NCBI GenBank assembly: GCA_900708905.1
Contig: CAADRB010000013.1
Location: forward strand, 1,617,331 to 1,681,330
Source of the DNA: Hymenolepis diminuta
Taxonomy: Eukaryota > Platyhelminthes > Cestoda > Cyclophyllidea > Hymenolepididae
DNA: 64,000 bases
Direction: 5' to 3'
Position numbers and translations under genes: made by a program. Under the pieces are notes generated by a model. That model was not told the DNA's origin. It made no database searches and saw only the letters and a program-made list of their open reading frames with translations. Below are positions 38,061 through 51,421 of this stretch, piece by piece (position 1 is the first letter of the stretch; the number at the start of each line of letters is the position of its first letter).

Positions 38061-38924
38061 CGAGATACACTTGATGAGCTTATTCCGATTTATGAAATAG
38101 ACTACCTGAAGACAAACGATACTTATCTATGGAGACTCTGGGGTTAGGATAAAGCTAACAATATCAAACACCACTATGGGGACGAGATAAATAACCTCAG
38201 TGATTAGTTATGACTTAGATGAAAAATTTCGGAGACATGGAAGGATTCATTCCTCAGATCCTGTAGATGGTCTGAAAGAGAAAATACCCCCTTTTTCATT
38301 TTGTTTCTGAGGGCTCTGCTGCCTCATTAGCATCATTTCATTTTCTTCCATGATTGATCAGTGGAATGCCCATCGGACTACCATGTAATCAAGTAATCAA
38401 TAATTACTTCATAAAATGTTTAAGTTAAGTATCCAGTATGAGAGGTCATTTTTTGAATTTACAGCAGTCGGTTGTATTATTTAGGAATCGAGTTTGCAGG
38501 GTTTAAAAATAAAAATTTTTTCAAAGCTCACAAAAAACCGAAGTGTTAGTATAGAAAAATTATAAACACTTTGAAATACTAAAATTTTATTGGGCTTTCT
38601 TTGAAAGCGTATCCCGTAGAGGACTGCTATTTCGATTAATGACAACATAACGGCGCCCTTTTCTAAGCTGTCATATCAGTTTTTTCTCTTCGTGTCTCTA
38701 TTTCAATCATTAAGGGATAGTATTTACAGTACGTCATTCTACAAAATGATCTATTATGTTGAGAATACCAAAAATATATTTTTTTCAGAGTTATTTATAT
38801 TGATTTTAAACGCTCGTTATAAACAAGAAGATGGAACGCGTCAAATTGGAGAAATAAAAACTTGATTGCAATTTAACCCTACTGGTTTTGCACTTTGTCT
38901 TAACCGAGTATTTATGGCTATTGC

Positions 38925-39145
38925 ACATTATAACTGCCTTTGCTTTTTTCCACCCCAATTCTTCTGCCAATTCTCTTCTCGTCTCTTCTTTATTTCCATC
39001 TGCCATTTATCGCGCGTACGCGGCTCTGGCGTCGCCGTTGGTTTGGCGTCAGCACAATTAACCCTCTGGGCGCCACATTCCTCTCTGCTTAGGCCCCTTT
39101 TTTCTACATCTCTCCTCCACCGTCTCTTCACTCCCTAACTCTCTC
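38925..39145 (-). repeat. GC-rich island with GGCGCC/GACGCC motifs, inverted copy
   Basis: On the minus strand: purine-rich start, then TGGCGCCCAGAGGG and GGCGACGCCAGAGCC. This matches the plus-strand layout at 50,760-50,895 (TGGCGCCCAGAAGCC, GCGACGCC). It stands out from the AT-rich surroundings. Confidence 0.45.
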
Positions 39146-39149
39146 TCCC

Positions 39150-41040
39150 ACCACTTATTTCTATTTAAATATATATTTTTAATTGTATGAGCTTTCATTA
39201 CTACTATTTGCCCCTCTATATAATTGACGGCAATTAGTGAATAGGATATTCATCTCTTCTCGTAGTCTATTTTACCTGGTGCCATGACTTAAGGTATGAA
39301 ATACATATCTTCTAGTTCAGCTTTAAATGGTACTATTTTAAGATTTATCTAGCCCATTTCATCTTTAGGTTATGCTACCACCTTACTTTGATACTCAAAA
39401 TCAAATCACGAACTTGGATGTTCATTAAGAACAAAGTGCCTGGTAGGTGATCTGAATTTTTGGCTAAATATCTGATCTTGTTATCATTACAATATGTAAA
39501 TAGCATGCCCAAATAGCATGATTTAATAAATTCTGTTTACGAATTAACACGTTGAAAAATGCCGCCCATAAACTTTGATTTGTGGGATAATGACCGTGGA
39601 TCTCAATTGCCTTCAATAAAACTCAAAAGAGCATAATTGACGCAGATTAAAGGACGATCATTCAACCAGCTCCTTCAATCTTGTTAGATATAAATTTTGT
39701 TCTGTTTGCCGGTCACTCTGTTACTGTTTTTTTTTAAAATTCAATATGTCCATTTACTTATGAAGAAAAACGAGTGAATAGGTACAGCTGAGGGGAAATA
39801 GTCCTGGAACAGGACAGATTGACTGACTTATAGTATTTCAGATTTTTCCTCTTAAGAATATGCGTTGTTTATTTTTCTGATAAATACTTTGAAGAGACTC
39901 GCATTAAACTTGGTGCCAATGTTGAAAATGACGCTCTAATATGTGGCTTTTCAAATGCCACGCAGTTTATAAGACTTAAAACAACGAGAAATTGGCGGCT
40001 TTGATTATTGTGCCTGAGGAAAGGTAAACCCAATCAACAGTGAAAGAGTATTAGTCATGGTGGTATCGTGATCATTCGCACGCAGCTTTGCACTTATCAG
40101 TTTTTGTTTAAATTCACTTGGGACGGGGATTCATATATTTAGAGAATAGAATTGATGCTGTTGGGTGTTTTAGCCAGGAAACTCCAGTCAAACCTAAGAT
40201 TTTCTGGGGGTCTCGGTCGATTTGTCTCGCTCGTGAATTTGAGTAAGGTCTTTTCAGGTGCTTAGCGGTGCTGATGCCTTTAAAGAAATTTCTGGGCAAT
40301 GGAACTGGATAAAATTTTTATAGCAATCCGAAAGGTGAAGTCTTCTTCGTTGAAGCTGGACCACTAGACCTTCCATAAGAATTTGCTATCTTTTAACATA
40401 GCTCTGCAATGACGCAGTGCTAAGACTAGTCTTCTCACAGTATTGAAGATACCCTTAAGTATGTTATTATCTATTACTATTGTCGTGGTATTCACAAAAT
40501 TTGCGTAAAAAGATGTGCACAAATTTGTCCTATGGATGGGAAAAAGAAACTATTATCAAGTGGAAAAGGAAAGTAATTCAAAACAGTCTTCTGTGAGTTA
40601 TTGCACCTTCTCATATTATGCTCATTGATGAAAAATTAATTCTTCCTTTTTACACTGTTCATCTCCAGCAGTTATGTTGATGAAAATCGTTTACGCTTAT
40701 TTAGTCAAATGTCCGTTGGACTACTGGAAAACAATCAGCTAAAGATTGTATTTAAATTCATTGAAATACATGAAAGCGAACCGCTTTCAAAGTGGCATTT
40801 AGCGAAAGAGCAAAAGATAAAAAGGTTTTGTTAAGTTAACTAAAGATAAACAAAGGTATTGTGATTGAATTTTTAAATCTTATCCGAAAGCTTAATTTCT
40901 TGATTGATTTAAAGTGTTGCCATCTTAGTTAGTAAGTTTTACGATGGTTTTATTTTTATAAATCGAAGGTAAAATGTCTGAAATCGTATGACCATAACGT
41001 TTACCATTATAAACATTTTCCGTAAAGGTAGAATAATTAG
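39150..41040. other. Gene-free AT-rich stretch
   Basis: A slightly more GC-rich part at 40,110-40,440 has a 61-codon minus frame without a recognisable domain. It could be old retroelement sequence, but I cannot support that. Confidence 0.4.
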
Positions 41041-41049
41041 AAAACACGA

Positions 41050-41400
41050 ATGGTTTATTTTACGAAACCGGAGGCTGGGAAAGAGGTTGAGAGGCCGGGT
41101 GTATTAATTATTCCCAAAATGCTACTTTGCGCTGGCGTCAGGAGGAATAATCGATCAGACTCCCGTCATCCAATTTTCCCACCTCCCTCACACATTTCGC
41201 ACTCCTTTTCTCCCTTCGTCGAAGGACACCCAAAGTGTGTCAGATGGCGACGACGAGGAAGCTACTTTTGTTTGTTAAAGTGTGTGTAAGCTCGAGGGGT
41301 GTTTGATTTTGTTGGCGCCAGCAGCGGGGTGTGTGTAGGGGAACACTGCTATTTCTGACAGGTTTTGGCGCCAATGGCAACCGTGAAAATGAGAGAAAGA
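41050..41400 (+). repeat. GC-rich island with GGCGCC motifs
   Basis: It contains TTCCCAAAATGC and GCTGGCGTCAGGAGG, similar to TTCCCAAAAATGC and GGGCGTCATAGTGGGG at 50,798-50,840. Two GGCGCC sites follow (about 41,314 and 41,366). Part of the same repeat or island family. Confidence 0.45.
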
Positions 41401-43304
41401 GAGACTAATGGGATTGGAGTTGTGGAGACCTGGTTGGGAGCTCATTTCGAATGGATATATATTTCTTAAAATTCTTGCCTCTTTTGCCTTATTTAATTGA
41501 TATTATGATCGCCTTTGTTTTATCACTGACATAGGGTACTTTTGACTATGGTTTGAATAGTTATATGCATTTGTATTTACGGACTAATCATCGTTTTCTT
41601 ATTTAGTAATCAATAGTTCATAATTCAAAACCCACGATTATTTACGTATAAGTCTAGAATTCTGCGAAACGTAACAGTCCTTGATGCTCATTTCCCAATT
41701 ATTACTAACACTTAGTTAAATGAAAGAATTTTTATATTCTTCAGGAAAACAAAGTTATAAATATTTTACTTAACGAAATTGAAGTAGAAAAGCAGGAAAA
41801 GTTAAGAATAGCCATCAAAAAGTGCATCTGAATTTCAAAAGATTTTCTGTTAACATAATAAAAATTAATTGTATATTAACTTACTAACCAAAACGCGATT
41901 CTAAGCTCATTTCTTTGTAAGGAGTGACGAAGGATCGAATTTTTTTTCTAGAACAAATACATCAGAAGAAAATTTTACTACAATTTCAATTTGGGCGCTA
42001 GAGGCAGTAGAGGAGCACATCCCTTATATCATAACAGGAATAATTTATATCAAATACATTTCGACCTTTTCTAGCCTGGGTGCCCTTCTTTCTTTGTTTT
42101 GGTAATCATTTTCAGGCATTCTATTTTCATGAGAACATACCAATGAGGTGTTTCATCTTAATTGTGAATGTTAAAAAAGGTTCCTTTTAATAGAATGGGA
42201 GCCTAAAAGTTGAAGCTAAACACAAATTACAAATCAGTTTAATAAATGAATGTCAAGTTATTCTTTCAAAACAATTTCTCTGTTGAGTATAATGAGAAAA
42301 AGTCAATTTAGTTCTGATTTATCCGGATAGATCTCATAATATACAGATGATTCTGTATTATATATTATGATTTGATAAGTAATTGAGCCTCTTAATTCTG
42401 TTACCCTTAAGCTATTATCAACTTTTATTTGAAGCGATAAGGAAGATGTCAAATAGATTGAAACCGAAAAAATATGGTTTGAGATGTCTTTGATTCCATA
42501 TGTGGACGTCCTCCTACGAATCTCATAACCGCTAAGGTTTCGTATAGCTTCCGGTATTCAACGTCCACTTGTTTTTTACCAGAATGTAGTGATACATACA
42601 CGTAAATAGTCCAATTTTTTATTCATTTACTCAACATTCAAGAGTCGCCAAAGCCACAAGGCACACATTAGATAAACCCTGTCGCCGATAATAAAAGAAA
42701 TAGGTAGAATGAATAAATAATTGATTGATTTAACACACATCTGCTCTTTAGTGAGGGACTGCATAAGTGAGGGTGGTGGCTGTGATGTTGACATGCTCTG
42801 ACGAGTGTAAAGGATGAAAAGGAAAGGGGTGAGGGAGAGGTGGATTGAACAGCATTTTGAGTAGATAACCATCTACCGCGCAAAGAGTGACTGGCGCCTC
42901 ATTTAATATGGAGCCTTCTTTAATAGCAAGAAAGAGGCAAGAAGGTAAACATCTGCATGGTTTCTCGACATCTGGTCTCGTGTGGCGACTAACCAACCTG
43001 CTCAAACAATGCGAGGTCTTTTTCTACTCGGAGATTAAGGAGACAAGTGTTCTAATGGGAATACCCAGTGATATATTTTAATTAATGAATGGGAAAAAAA
43101 TTAAACGTTTTAAATGAGGAAAATAAAAAGTAGTTTTTCGAAAATAGGGAAGTGATAAGAACTCGTGGCTTATATGGATATCATCTTTTTACTTGTGAAT
43201 TAAACTAACCATACGGAATATCTTAAATTAGCAAATGAGGACGTTTATTAAGCAATAGAGTGTTGCTTTTATAACCTGTGATTTCGAACGAGATTAACCG
43301 TTAC

Positions 43305-43457
43305 TTGAAATCGTAACTTCATCACTCTAATTCCAGAGACTATTGTTAACATTTCTTCTAATTTTGGGGAATGTTCACTTTTATCAGCTTGGTAGTATCG
43401 GATGATGTCGATATTATTTTGCTTCTCATGTTGTTTCTCTCGGAAATTCTCGTGGTT
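43305..43457 (-). CDS. Candidate internal exon, charged protein
   Basis: On the minus strand, 51 open codons lie between an acceptor (tcttatttccag) and a donor (gtaacgg), phase 0 at both ends. The peptide is charged and helical (NHENFREKQHEKQNNIDIIR; ends RVMKLRFQ). No partner exons were confirmed. It lies close to, and on the opposite strand from, the candidate gene at 43,500-44,008. Confidence 0.35.
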
Positions 43458-43499
43458 CTGGAAATAAGAGATCAAATATGCTGATCTTTATATTTCAAG

Positions 43500-44008
43500 C
43501 AATCGACAGTCGGAGTGCATTATGCTTAGTAGCGAATACAAACTAGTAGATAAAAACGATAAAAACTTAGATTTGATTAAAATAAACATAAGGGAAGAAG
43601 ATGAAGATATCTCCAGTCTGAAAAAGAAAAGATCTAAAGGAATTTTCTTCGTTGAACGGCTGAGTTGTTTGTGTCAAACTAACGATGAAGAAACAATGTT
43701 TGAAGAAACAATAACTCGGTAAATGACTGGCATCCTGTTTTTGAAAATGGAGCGTTTCAACCACTCTCGTCTTTTGAAAAGCATAAAGCAAATAGAAATT
43801 AAGCATTAAGTCTTCGTTGCCGAGGGATATTGATCCCGCCGATAAAGCATTGTCTTCTTTTTCCTCCAATAATCGTACCCTCCAGCAGCTTTGCACTTCA
43901 CAATTTCAGCTGAATTTAAATGAGACGGAGATTAAAACATTTAGAGACAGAAATCGTAATTTACTTTTAAATTTAATAACCTTGAAGCGACAATACCAAC
44001 CTCCTTGA
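43500..44008 (+). CDS. Candidate two-exon gene, small charged protein
   Basis: Exon 43,500-43,718 (acceptor atttcaag, donor gtaaatg) joins in phase 2 to exon 43,804-44,008 (acceptor aattaag), which ends with TGA. An ATG at 43,522 gives a 133-residue product. The frame upstream is also open to the acceptor (NRQSECIM), so the real start may be in an earlier exon. The peptide contains IREEDEDISSLKKKRSK and a C-terminal helical part (NLNETEIKTFRDRNRNLLLN). No family recognised. The minus strand is also fairly open here, so the strand assignment is not certain. Confidence 0.45.
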
Positions 44009-44009
44009 A

Positions 44010-46590
44010 TAAGCGCTGAACATCATAGATGGTCATTTGCTGTAATCCAGAGGATGATTCGCGAAAGTTGAGACTTGGAACGTGAGCTACCAGTTATTAG
44101 AATATTTACAACCCGAAGCGGGATATCGAATGAATTAAGCCCCTTTGATACCTCGGCGTTGCTCTCAGTATCTTTTTGCTCCTCTCCTCTTTATCATTTG
44201 CTGTACATTCTGTTAATCGATTTCAGTTGCTTTCCACAATTAAAAACAGGAAAAATTTTCCCATCACTATGGACAAAAAAAGTAACTAGTACTACTGATA
44301 TTTCCTGATGAAGCTGTGTACCTGTGTACACGGGATAATGATATAAACAGAGTGCTCAAAAATTGCTTCTAAAGCTTGATATTAAACAGATAACTGAAGA
44401 AAGTGTCTCGAATTTTGAATATTTGAAAGCTATAATATGTAATACTTTTATTTAGAAGGATTGATTTATTCTTAATGTGGTTGTACTCAACCATTACCGA
44501 ACGTCAATTTCGACTGAATAGTGTGCATAAAAGAGAAATTAAATATACAGACTCTCTTCGTCATCGACCGCAAATGAAATTAAAATGAGAAGGAATTGGC
44601 GAATCGACCACCACAAACGCAAAGGGGATCTTCTATTGGGTGCTGAAAGAATCAGGTGAAAATTTGATGGTTGTGAAATTCTAAACATCTTATCTGGATT
44701 TTCTATGTTAAGGAGATGACGAAATCTGCTCTAATTTCAATTTGAAAAAGCCGTTTATTTAATAAGCCTAGAATTTAAATGAACTAACTTTCTCCTCTTG
44801 CGTTCATGAATTTTTTCGCACAATTGAAAGTCCTAAAAAAATTTTGTTCTTACATGAGAAGTAAATAAATAGGAGATTACTTCAAAACTGGAACGAAAAT
44901 GCAAAAACAACAACTCTTCAATGTATATTCTCAGTGTGACCGATATCAGGACTGGCGCCGATCAGAATGTTCGAAAACATTTTTAATGACGTCTCAAATA
45001 TATCTCTGTTTTTGTTTCCTTCACTAAATTAGTCATTTTGCTGGATGATTACAAAATTTTTGCTCTTGGAGTAAGAACTAAGCTCATGGGCTCATAGAGA
45101 CTGAAGTCAGTAGTAGATTATGTGAACTAGGCTACGATTAATAGCTGACAACGGATAACCGCCCATTCCAGGTCAGAATGTGGAGGGTTAAGAGCAGAGC
45201 AAAATAAGTTTAGCGATGAGATTACGAGGAAGAAAAAAAGAACAAAGTACGGAGGAGAGAGGAGAGAGCGTGAAAACGAGGCGGCTGCGGGTAAATGACG
45301 TAATCAAAGTAGCTGAGTCATCACAATTTAGAGGCAAATGAAAATCGATAATCGATATGGTGCAGATGCGTTTAGAAGGGAAGAAATGCAGCGATTACAT
45401 GCAGTTTACACAAGCATTTGAATTTAAAATCACTTTAGCATAAAATTGTTTAACTAAACAAGTTTGTTTGAAAAAAATCGTAAGACGCCTTTTGAAAATC
45501 ATTCAATTCTTTTCCTTTCCTACAGTGTCGTTCCATTTACACATATGCAATGCCAAAATAAACAGTAGATTTGTAGGCAATCGAGGAAATTTTTTAGGAA
45601 ACTCGCAAAGTATTTTACTTTTATACACGATATTGTACTGGTGGGAAAAAAATAAAGTAGACAACGTCACATAAAATTCAATCGAGTTGAGTTTTAAAAA
45701 GGCTGGAATTATTTAAAATGACGACGGTCGAAGCCTCAAAAATCTTCTACATATTTATTCTAAATTTGGAAATACCACTTTAAATTAATCAATATTACAA
45801 AATACTGGGAAGGATAGGATATGTAGAAGCATAACTCAAAGCCGCAGTATATAACAACATTTTACAACAAGGTTCCCTACCCCGTATATCATTCCTATCA
45901 AAGGTAAGTTGAAAGCAGACACGTTGTCTTCCCAAAATCTTAACAACAAAACAAAAAAATAGTCATTGATTTGTTGCTTGTTGGGACTTCCAGTCAGGGA
46001 CTTGTAGATTCAATGGCTGTTTTCGGATAAGTACATTAGAACGCTGAGTTACAACGAAAAGAACCACCAATTAATCTAAAATTTTGGGAATTTGTGCTTA
46101 TGGCAACGAGCAGCTAAACCTTAATAACACTTTTGATATTTACTAGTGTTAGAGTATTTAATATAAATGATAAGGAATACTCGATGACATTCAATTACTT
46201 GAGAAATCTAACCCAGTATTGTTTGAACGAATTTTACTTTATTCATAAGGATACAGCACCAAAATGTAAAACATCAAACAAATTAATAATCGATGAAGCA
46301 CAATATTTTCATCAATGTCTTCACAAATAATCGTCGACTCCGAAGGCATATTGAAAGTTGACGCTTCGAAAACAGTTCTAGGCTAAGATTTTGATGGCGC
46401 CTATAAATCAACAATCTCTGCGTCTCCGTCGCCAAAATTCATTTTTTTGAGAGCCGGGCGCTTCAAAATTTTGCTTCTAAAATTTGCACGTTGTCACCTT
46501 TTCAACATTTTTTGTAAGGCCTGATGTGGTTTGAACAATGCTTACGTTAAATTTTGGTCTTCATTGTTTGTTTTGCGAGCTACAAGTCTG
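44010..46590. other. Mostly gene-free stretch
   Basis: A GC-richer purine-skewed island at about 45,215-45,330 contains TGACGTAA and TGAGTCATC (CRE/AP-1-like). Open frames elsewhere are unconvincing. Confidence 0.4.
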
Positions 46591-46599
46591 ATATCCATG

Positions 46600-48790
46600 T
46601 TCTAGAAGATAGACATGAGAGAGAGAGAGAACACGAAGTCAGTAAGACACTAAACTAAATTCAAATATGACCTTGAAATTATAAACGGATTAGTAACAAT
46701 ACTATTGAGGTAATAGAGCAAACACAAATAATAAAAGTGTTATTTTCTTAAGTGAAAATATGTAACCAAATATTTTTCTCAGATAAACATTATTTTTCTT
46801 CTTGAGGCTTTCACTTTCAGTCGCGCCTTCTGCATAGAACTTTGTCTTCTAGCTTGCTTGAAGTCCCTCGAATGTTCCGAAATTCCTTCCTGGTGACGTA
46901 TTCCTTCTTTATGGATACATCCAGATAATTCATTCAGTTTCAATCTGCCTTTGCCTCTCACAGAGATTCCATTGGCGTTTTTTCTTCACGATGTCGATTT
47001 TCAGTCACTCAGAAGTTCAGAAGAACATCTCTCACCATTTCTGCCGTTACACCCTTTTTTTCGTTTTGCTTCATCTCTCCATTTATTTCTTAGTTTGGGA
47101 TTTTTCCCGCTGGACACCTTAAACAGACTCAGTAATCACTTTTAGTTTCAAAAGAAAATCCCCATTCTCTGTTTGCTTAACATATTAGACTTTCAATTCC
47201 GATTTCATTTCTATGCCTACTGTTTCGGATGTTGCTTTCTTTAATCCAGAACCTTAGAGTTTCCTTTGCTTGGTGCCTCTATATGGGCAGTCTGATAACC
47301 TTTTCATTTGCTTCAGCCACGTCTATTCGTCCAAACAGTCAAGACCAATTTGGCCCAGTTCAGGTTAGTTAGTGACAACATATTTTGTTCGGATTCGCAG
47401 ATCACTATAACAGACATGATATTTCATTTCACCTTCAAAATTCAGAATTCCACCAGAAGCATTTCCTGCAACCACTTCTGAGGGAATTTGTGTTGATTTG
47501 CTTGAATCTATTCCTGTTTTCCGTGAACTCAAGGTGATATCTAAGGGTGCTTCCAGCTGCAATTTGACCTCATGGCCATTTATATGCATGGTCGAATATT
47601 TTCGCTTATTCGTACTACTGATTTCATTCGTAGAGTAAGCACTAAGAGATTTTGGAGAGTTCGCTGGTATGACCTTCCGGGTCATATTTTCCCTTCTGGA
47701 TTCTACTTCCATACGATAACTTTTTCCACAATTTGCAAATATAAGAACTGTACGGACAATTCGGCCAGAATGGAATTCATTGCAGAGCTAGCATTCAGGT
47801 GGGGATTACGGAGAGAGGAAACTTTCTGGGACAATTTTTCCCTAGAAATTCTTTCAATTCATTTAATATAATTGTATTTATCCGATTTCTGCTGTTTCAC
47901 ATTTGATGTTCATGTTCATACATTCATCAGCGAGCTCCCCTAATGTTACTTTATCACTCTCTTGGATGCTTTTGAGGGTTCGACAACAGATGCCATTTTT
48001 AAAACCTCCATGAAGACCGCAGGAAAATAGTATACATTCGAAATGATCTCTCGAATGGGTAGAAAAATCGGAGAGTTCGAAACAAATTTTCCCATGACAA
48101 ACGTAGATTGTCTAGTCTTCATTATGTTTAAGGTTTTTTAATCATTTTCAGAACTCGAAAAACTTTCATTAGACATTTCAGAGAGAATCAAGGCGAAAGT
48201 AAGATCTGAAGTAGCTTTTGGATGGGTGAAACCTTTTAGTCTTTTGAATGTTGTATTTTTCCAGCCTTTGCAAAAATAGACTGACTTTTTCTTTATCTGA
48301 GATATGGGAAGGATCGTTTTGAAAAACATCATCACATTTTCCAAACCAATTAGTAAATGTTCAATCTGCTCAGTAATTTGCTAAACCAAGGATTCTGCAG
48401 AAGATTGGAGAAAGGGGAAATATACGAGTTTTTAGTGTCCACATTCATGATTTTAGGAAATTTTTCAAGCAGTATTATAAGAATTGCATTTTAGTTATTC
48501 AACACTAGTTCATAATGTTCCTGCTGGTTCATAGAGATAGCTTCAAATTCTTCCGCATTCGAATTCTAAGTTCTTTTTCAACGCCGCGTCGCCATCTCTC
48601 CGATCTATACCCTAGATATCCCACTTTCGAAGACAGAGACGGGGAAGAGAGGAAAACACAAAGGCCAGTTAGGCACAAAACAAACCTTAATTATGGGCTT
48701 GAAATATGCAAACATGCCAATATTAAGTTCAAGGGAAATATAACAAAAACAAATAACAAAAACTTTGTTTTATCAAGGTGAAATATTTCA
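46600..48790 (-). mobile_element. Degenerate Ty3/gypsy-like element (gag, zinc knuckle, protease)
   Basis: Minus-strand order is as in a retrotransposon. Gag: 48,080-47,885, open for over 60 codons, ending EELADEC-like (VTLGELADECMNMNIKCETA). Then a zinc-knuckle remnant (FANCGKSYRMEVE) runs into the frame 47,712-47,365. Residues 44-53 of that frame (INGHEVKLQL) mark a retropepsin; its catalytic Asp position reads Glu, and the following residues are altered. A pol linker frame lies at 46,961-46,779. Reverse transcriptase and integrase are absent. Similar sequences at 46,620-46,760 and 48,625-48,780 in the same orientation may be the flanking LTR parts. Confidence 0.65.
46617..46631 (+). repeat. 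GA dinucleotide run
   Basis: Uninterrupted GA repeat. Confidence 0.85.
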
Positions 48791-50143
48791 TAAAATATTT
48801 TCTCACATTAATATAATATTTTCTTCATGGCAGTTTGTAACACCGAAACTCCTTACAACTTTCATACAGAGAGTTTAATTTTGATTACCTCATCTACCTG
48901 TTCTTGGCTGCAAGAAAATGTAAATAAACCGAAATGGTATGATCAAACATGGAATTAAATGAACCGTCCAATAAGTTCTGAATATCATGTACATTATCTC
49001 ACCCACGAGTATGAGAGCCAAGTTACTACCTATGAACATCAAGACATTACGTGATAGACGATGCTCTTTACGAGAATAAGGAAACTGAACGTTTCCAGAA
49101 TTCAAAATAATAAGAATCTTAATGTTCCTACTTAATTAACTGCTTCTTATGGCTCTCTCCTCTATTTCATATCTTGCTGGAATTGTTGGTTATCTTCTTT
49201 ATTCAAATACTTTCCACGCCTAAGGAAGAATCAGAGTAAATAGTTGAAGGAAACGTCAAAGTACGCTGTGGAGCATTCAATTAATAACTCTCAGTTAGGT
49301 ATTTATTTCACTTTATGTTCTCTTTATTTATTAAGGTATTTACTTATTTAGATATTTACTTGTGCATTTGTTATAATCTTTTTATTCGGGATATTCATTT
49401 AAGAAGTAGTGCTAACAATACAAGCTTAGGAAACTAAACCTTCCCGAGCATGTTTACTTAAATTAGCCTCAACACCAACAGCAAAGAAATGAACCGCATT
49501 TTGTGATTAGAGGAAAGTAGATAAACACGAAGAACTGCTCAGTGAAAGACAGGAGAAGGTCAGGTAGACGAAGTAGATAAACTCAAGACACTATCTTTCC
49601 GCATTGGAATTTCAAAGGCGGTTGTTTAATTCAGGTACCATTTCCGATGGATTATTGACTAAAAAGGAGGCATGATTTGTGATATTCTTATTTGCTCTTC
49701 AGTTTTTATATCATGAGTTTTGTGATTTGGATAATTATCATATAACCTTGCTTGCACTTATTGTAAATAAATAGATAATAAGTATTCAGTTATTAGTTTG
49801 AATTCCTAATAATTTAAATTTCATCGAATTTACTGATATAAATACACGATATATTATACACAGATGAGTGAATAAGCCGGCAATCTGTGTTACTATAAGA
49901 AGTTACTGACGACGTTCAAGTACAATTTTTCACTGCACGTGTAACTAGGTATTTACGAGATCACCAACTTAAATTCTAATGTTTAGGTGTCTCACTAAGT
50001 TAATTGCGGCAACTGTTAGAAAACATCAACTCTTCTCACGAAGATGTGCCAGTAAGTAAATTCATGTCTCAAGAGTTTTCAAAATTTTTCTACTTCAAAA
50101 CTCCTTTTGAGGCTTTAAATACCAAGAAAACACACAGTCTTGA

Positions 50144-50401
50144 CTAAGGCGAATCGATGAAGATGCCAAGGAAGTCTTTTGTTTGATCAGACTGTCTCAA
50201 CAAGAACTTCCAGTGTCCGATTTTCTTGTAGAAGGCATAGTGGTTACAAATCGGACTTAAACTGGTTAATAGTCCTTTAAATTCCAATATAGGAGTTCCT
50301 TTTTTTACTATCAGATGAGCGTTAATTAGACTGTGGAACTTAGGATTAAGAGAATTCAGACAAATTCTTCGTCCCTGTGAACCGATATCTGCTACTTCCA
50401 T
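50144..50401 (-). mobile_element. Probable reverse transcriptase fragment
   Basis: The minus-strand frame includes LLTSLSPICNHYAFYKKIGH, then WKFLLRQ and FLGIFID. In Ty3/gypsy reverse transcriptases a similar order occurs after the YxDD box: a helix ending in YGF, a K-C-x-F-type strand, then FLG..I. The YxDD box itself is not present. It is a fragment, and assignment rests on recall of the family pattern only. Confidence 0.45.
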
Positions 50402-50743
50402 ACCGGTACTTTTACGGCTAGGCTTTAACTAAATAATCAAGCCATGAAGGACTTGTGAAATAACCTCTGTTATCGCAATTCGATTTATTTCTTGGACCAA
50501 AAGCCTCCATTTTCGCAATCTGCTTCCTTTTCCCCAACAAATTTAGTACTGTAAGCAAATCATCCTTTGGTATGGTCTCCCAATTTAAAGAACTTAATAA
50601 TAAAGAAAATTACTACCTATAAATTAGACATAATTCGAAATGGACTGAAAATTTTTAAATACCTAAGAATATCAGAATTTCAGTAATTAAAATTGAAGTT
50701 TCGATATTCTAAACCATATATAATATAAACTATCCTCCTATAA

Positions 50744-51060
50744 ATGAACACACTGCGTCGCCATAAAGAGAAAGAGAAGGGGCAAATAGGGTTTTTAACT
50801 TTCCCAAAAATGCTTGTGTGTTTTAGAGGGCGTCATAGTGGGGATGAAAAGCAACCATTTTGGCGCCCAGAAGCCAGCGACGCCAAATTTCTCTTTCTCC
50901 TCTTTCTCTCTCCCTTCTACTCATTCATTTCCCTACCCTTACCCCTCTAACCATTCTAGTCGCCAGTTGAGAATGTGAACGCGCTTACTGAACACCTCCC
51001 CCCTTTTCCCTTCTATTTTCTACCAACCAACCAGGATTAGCAGTTGACAAAGCGTTCTCC
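50744..51060 (+). repeat. GC-rich island with GGCGCC/GACGCC motifs
   Basis: Purine-rich start, TTCCCAAAAATGC, GGGCGTCATAG, TTTGGCGCCCAGAAGC and GCGACGCC, then a pyrimidine-rich run. Homologous parts occur at 41,050 and, inverted, at 38,925-39,145. It lies about 450 bp upstream of the Smad promoter. Confidence 0.5.
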
Positions 51061-51421
51061 CCGACCCAACATGAAATTCTGACGTGGAGACGATTTGACC
51101 GACTACTATCCTTTCTGTGTGTACCTACTCGCATATGGTTCTGACGCCGTACGGTAGGCGCCGAGAGGTTAAATGAACGCTAAAATGCGTGGCTGAAGTG
51201 TGTTTGTGCGTATGCGTATCTGCGTGTATGGTAAACGGTGCGGAGGTGTATGCGGCGCCTGAATCAGAAGACGCCATAGCTCGGTCAGGTCTCTATGGCG
51301 TCGTCTTCGTTTTCACTATTGCTGCGTAGTGTCGCCGAAGTAGCCGCTTTGATGAAGTACTAGTAACCTTTGTCGTCGCCAACGCTCAACATTACCACGC
51401 GTGTGTCAGGTGCGCAGGCGT

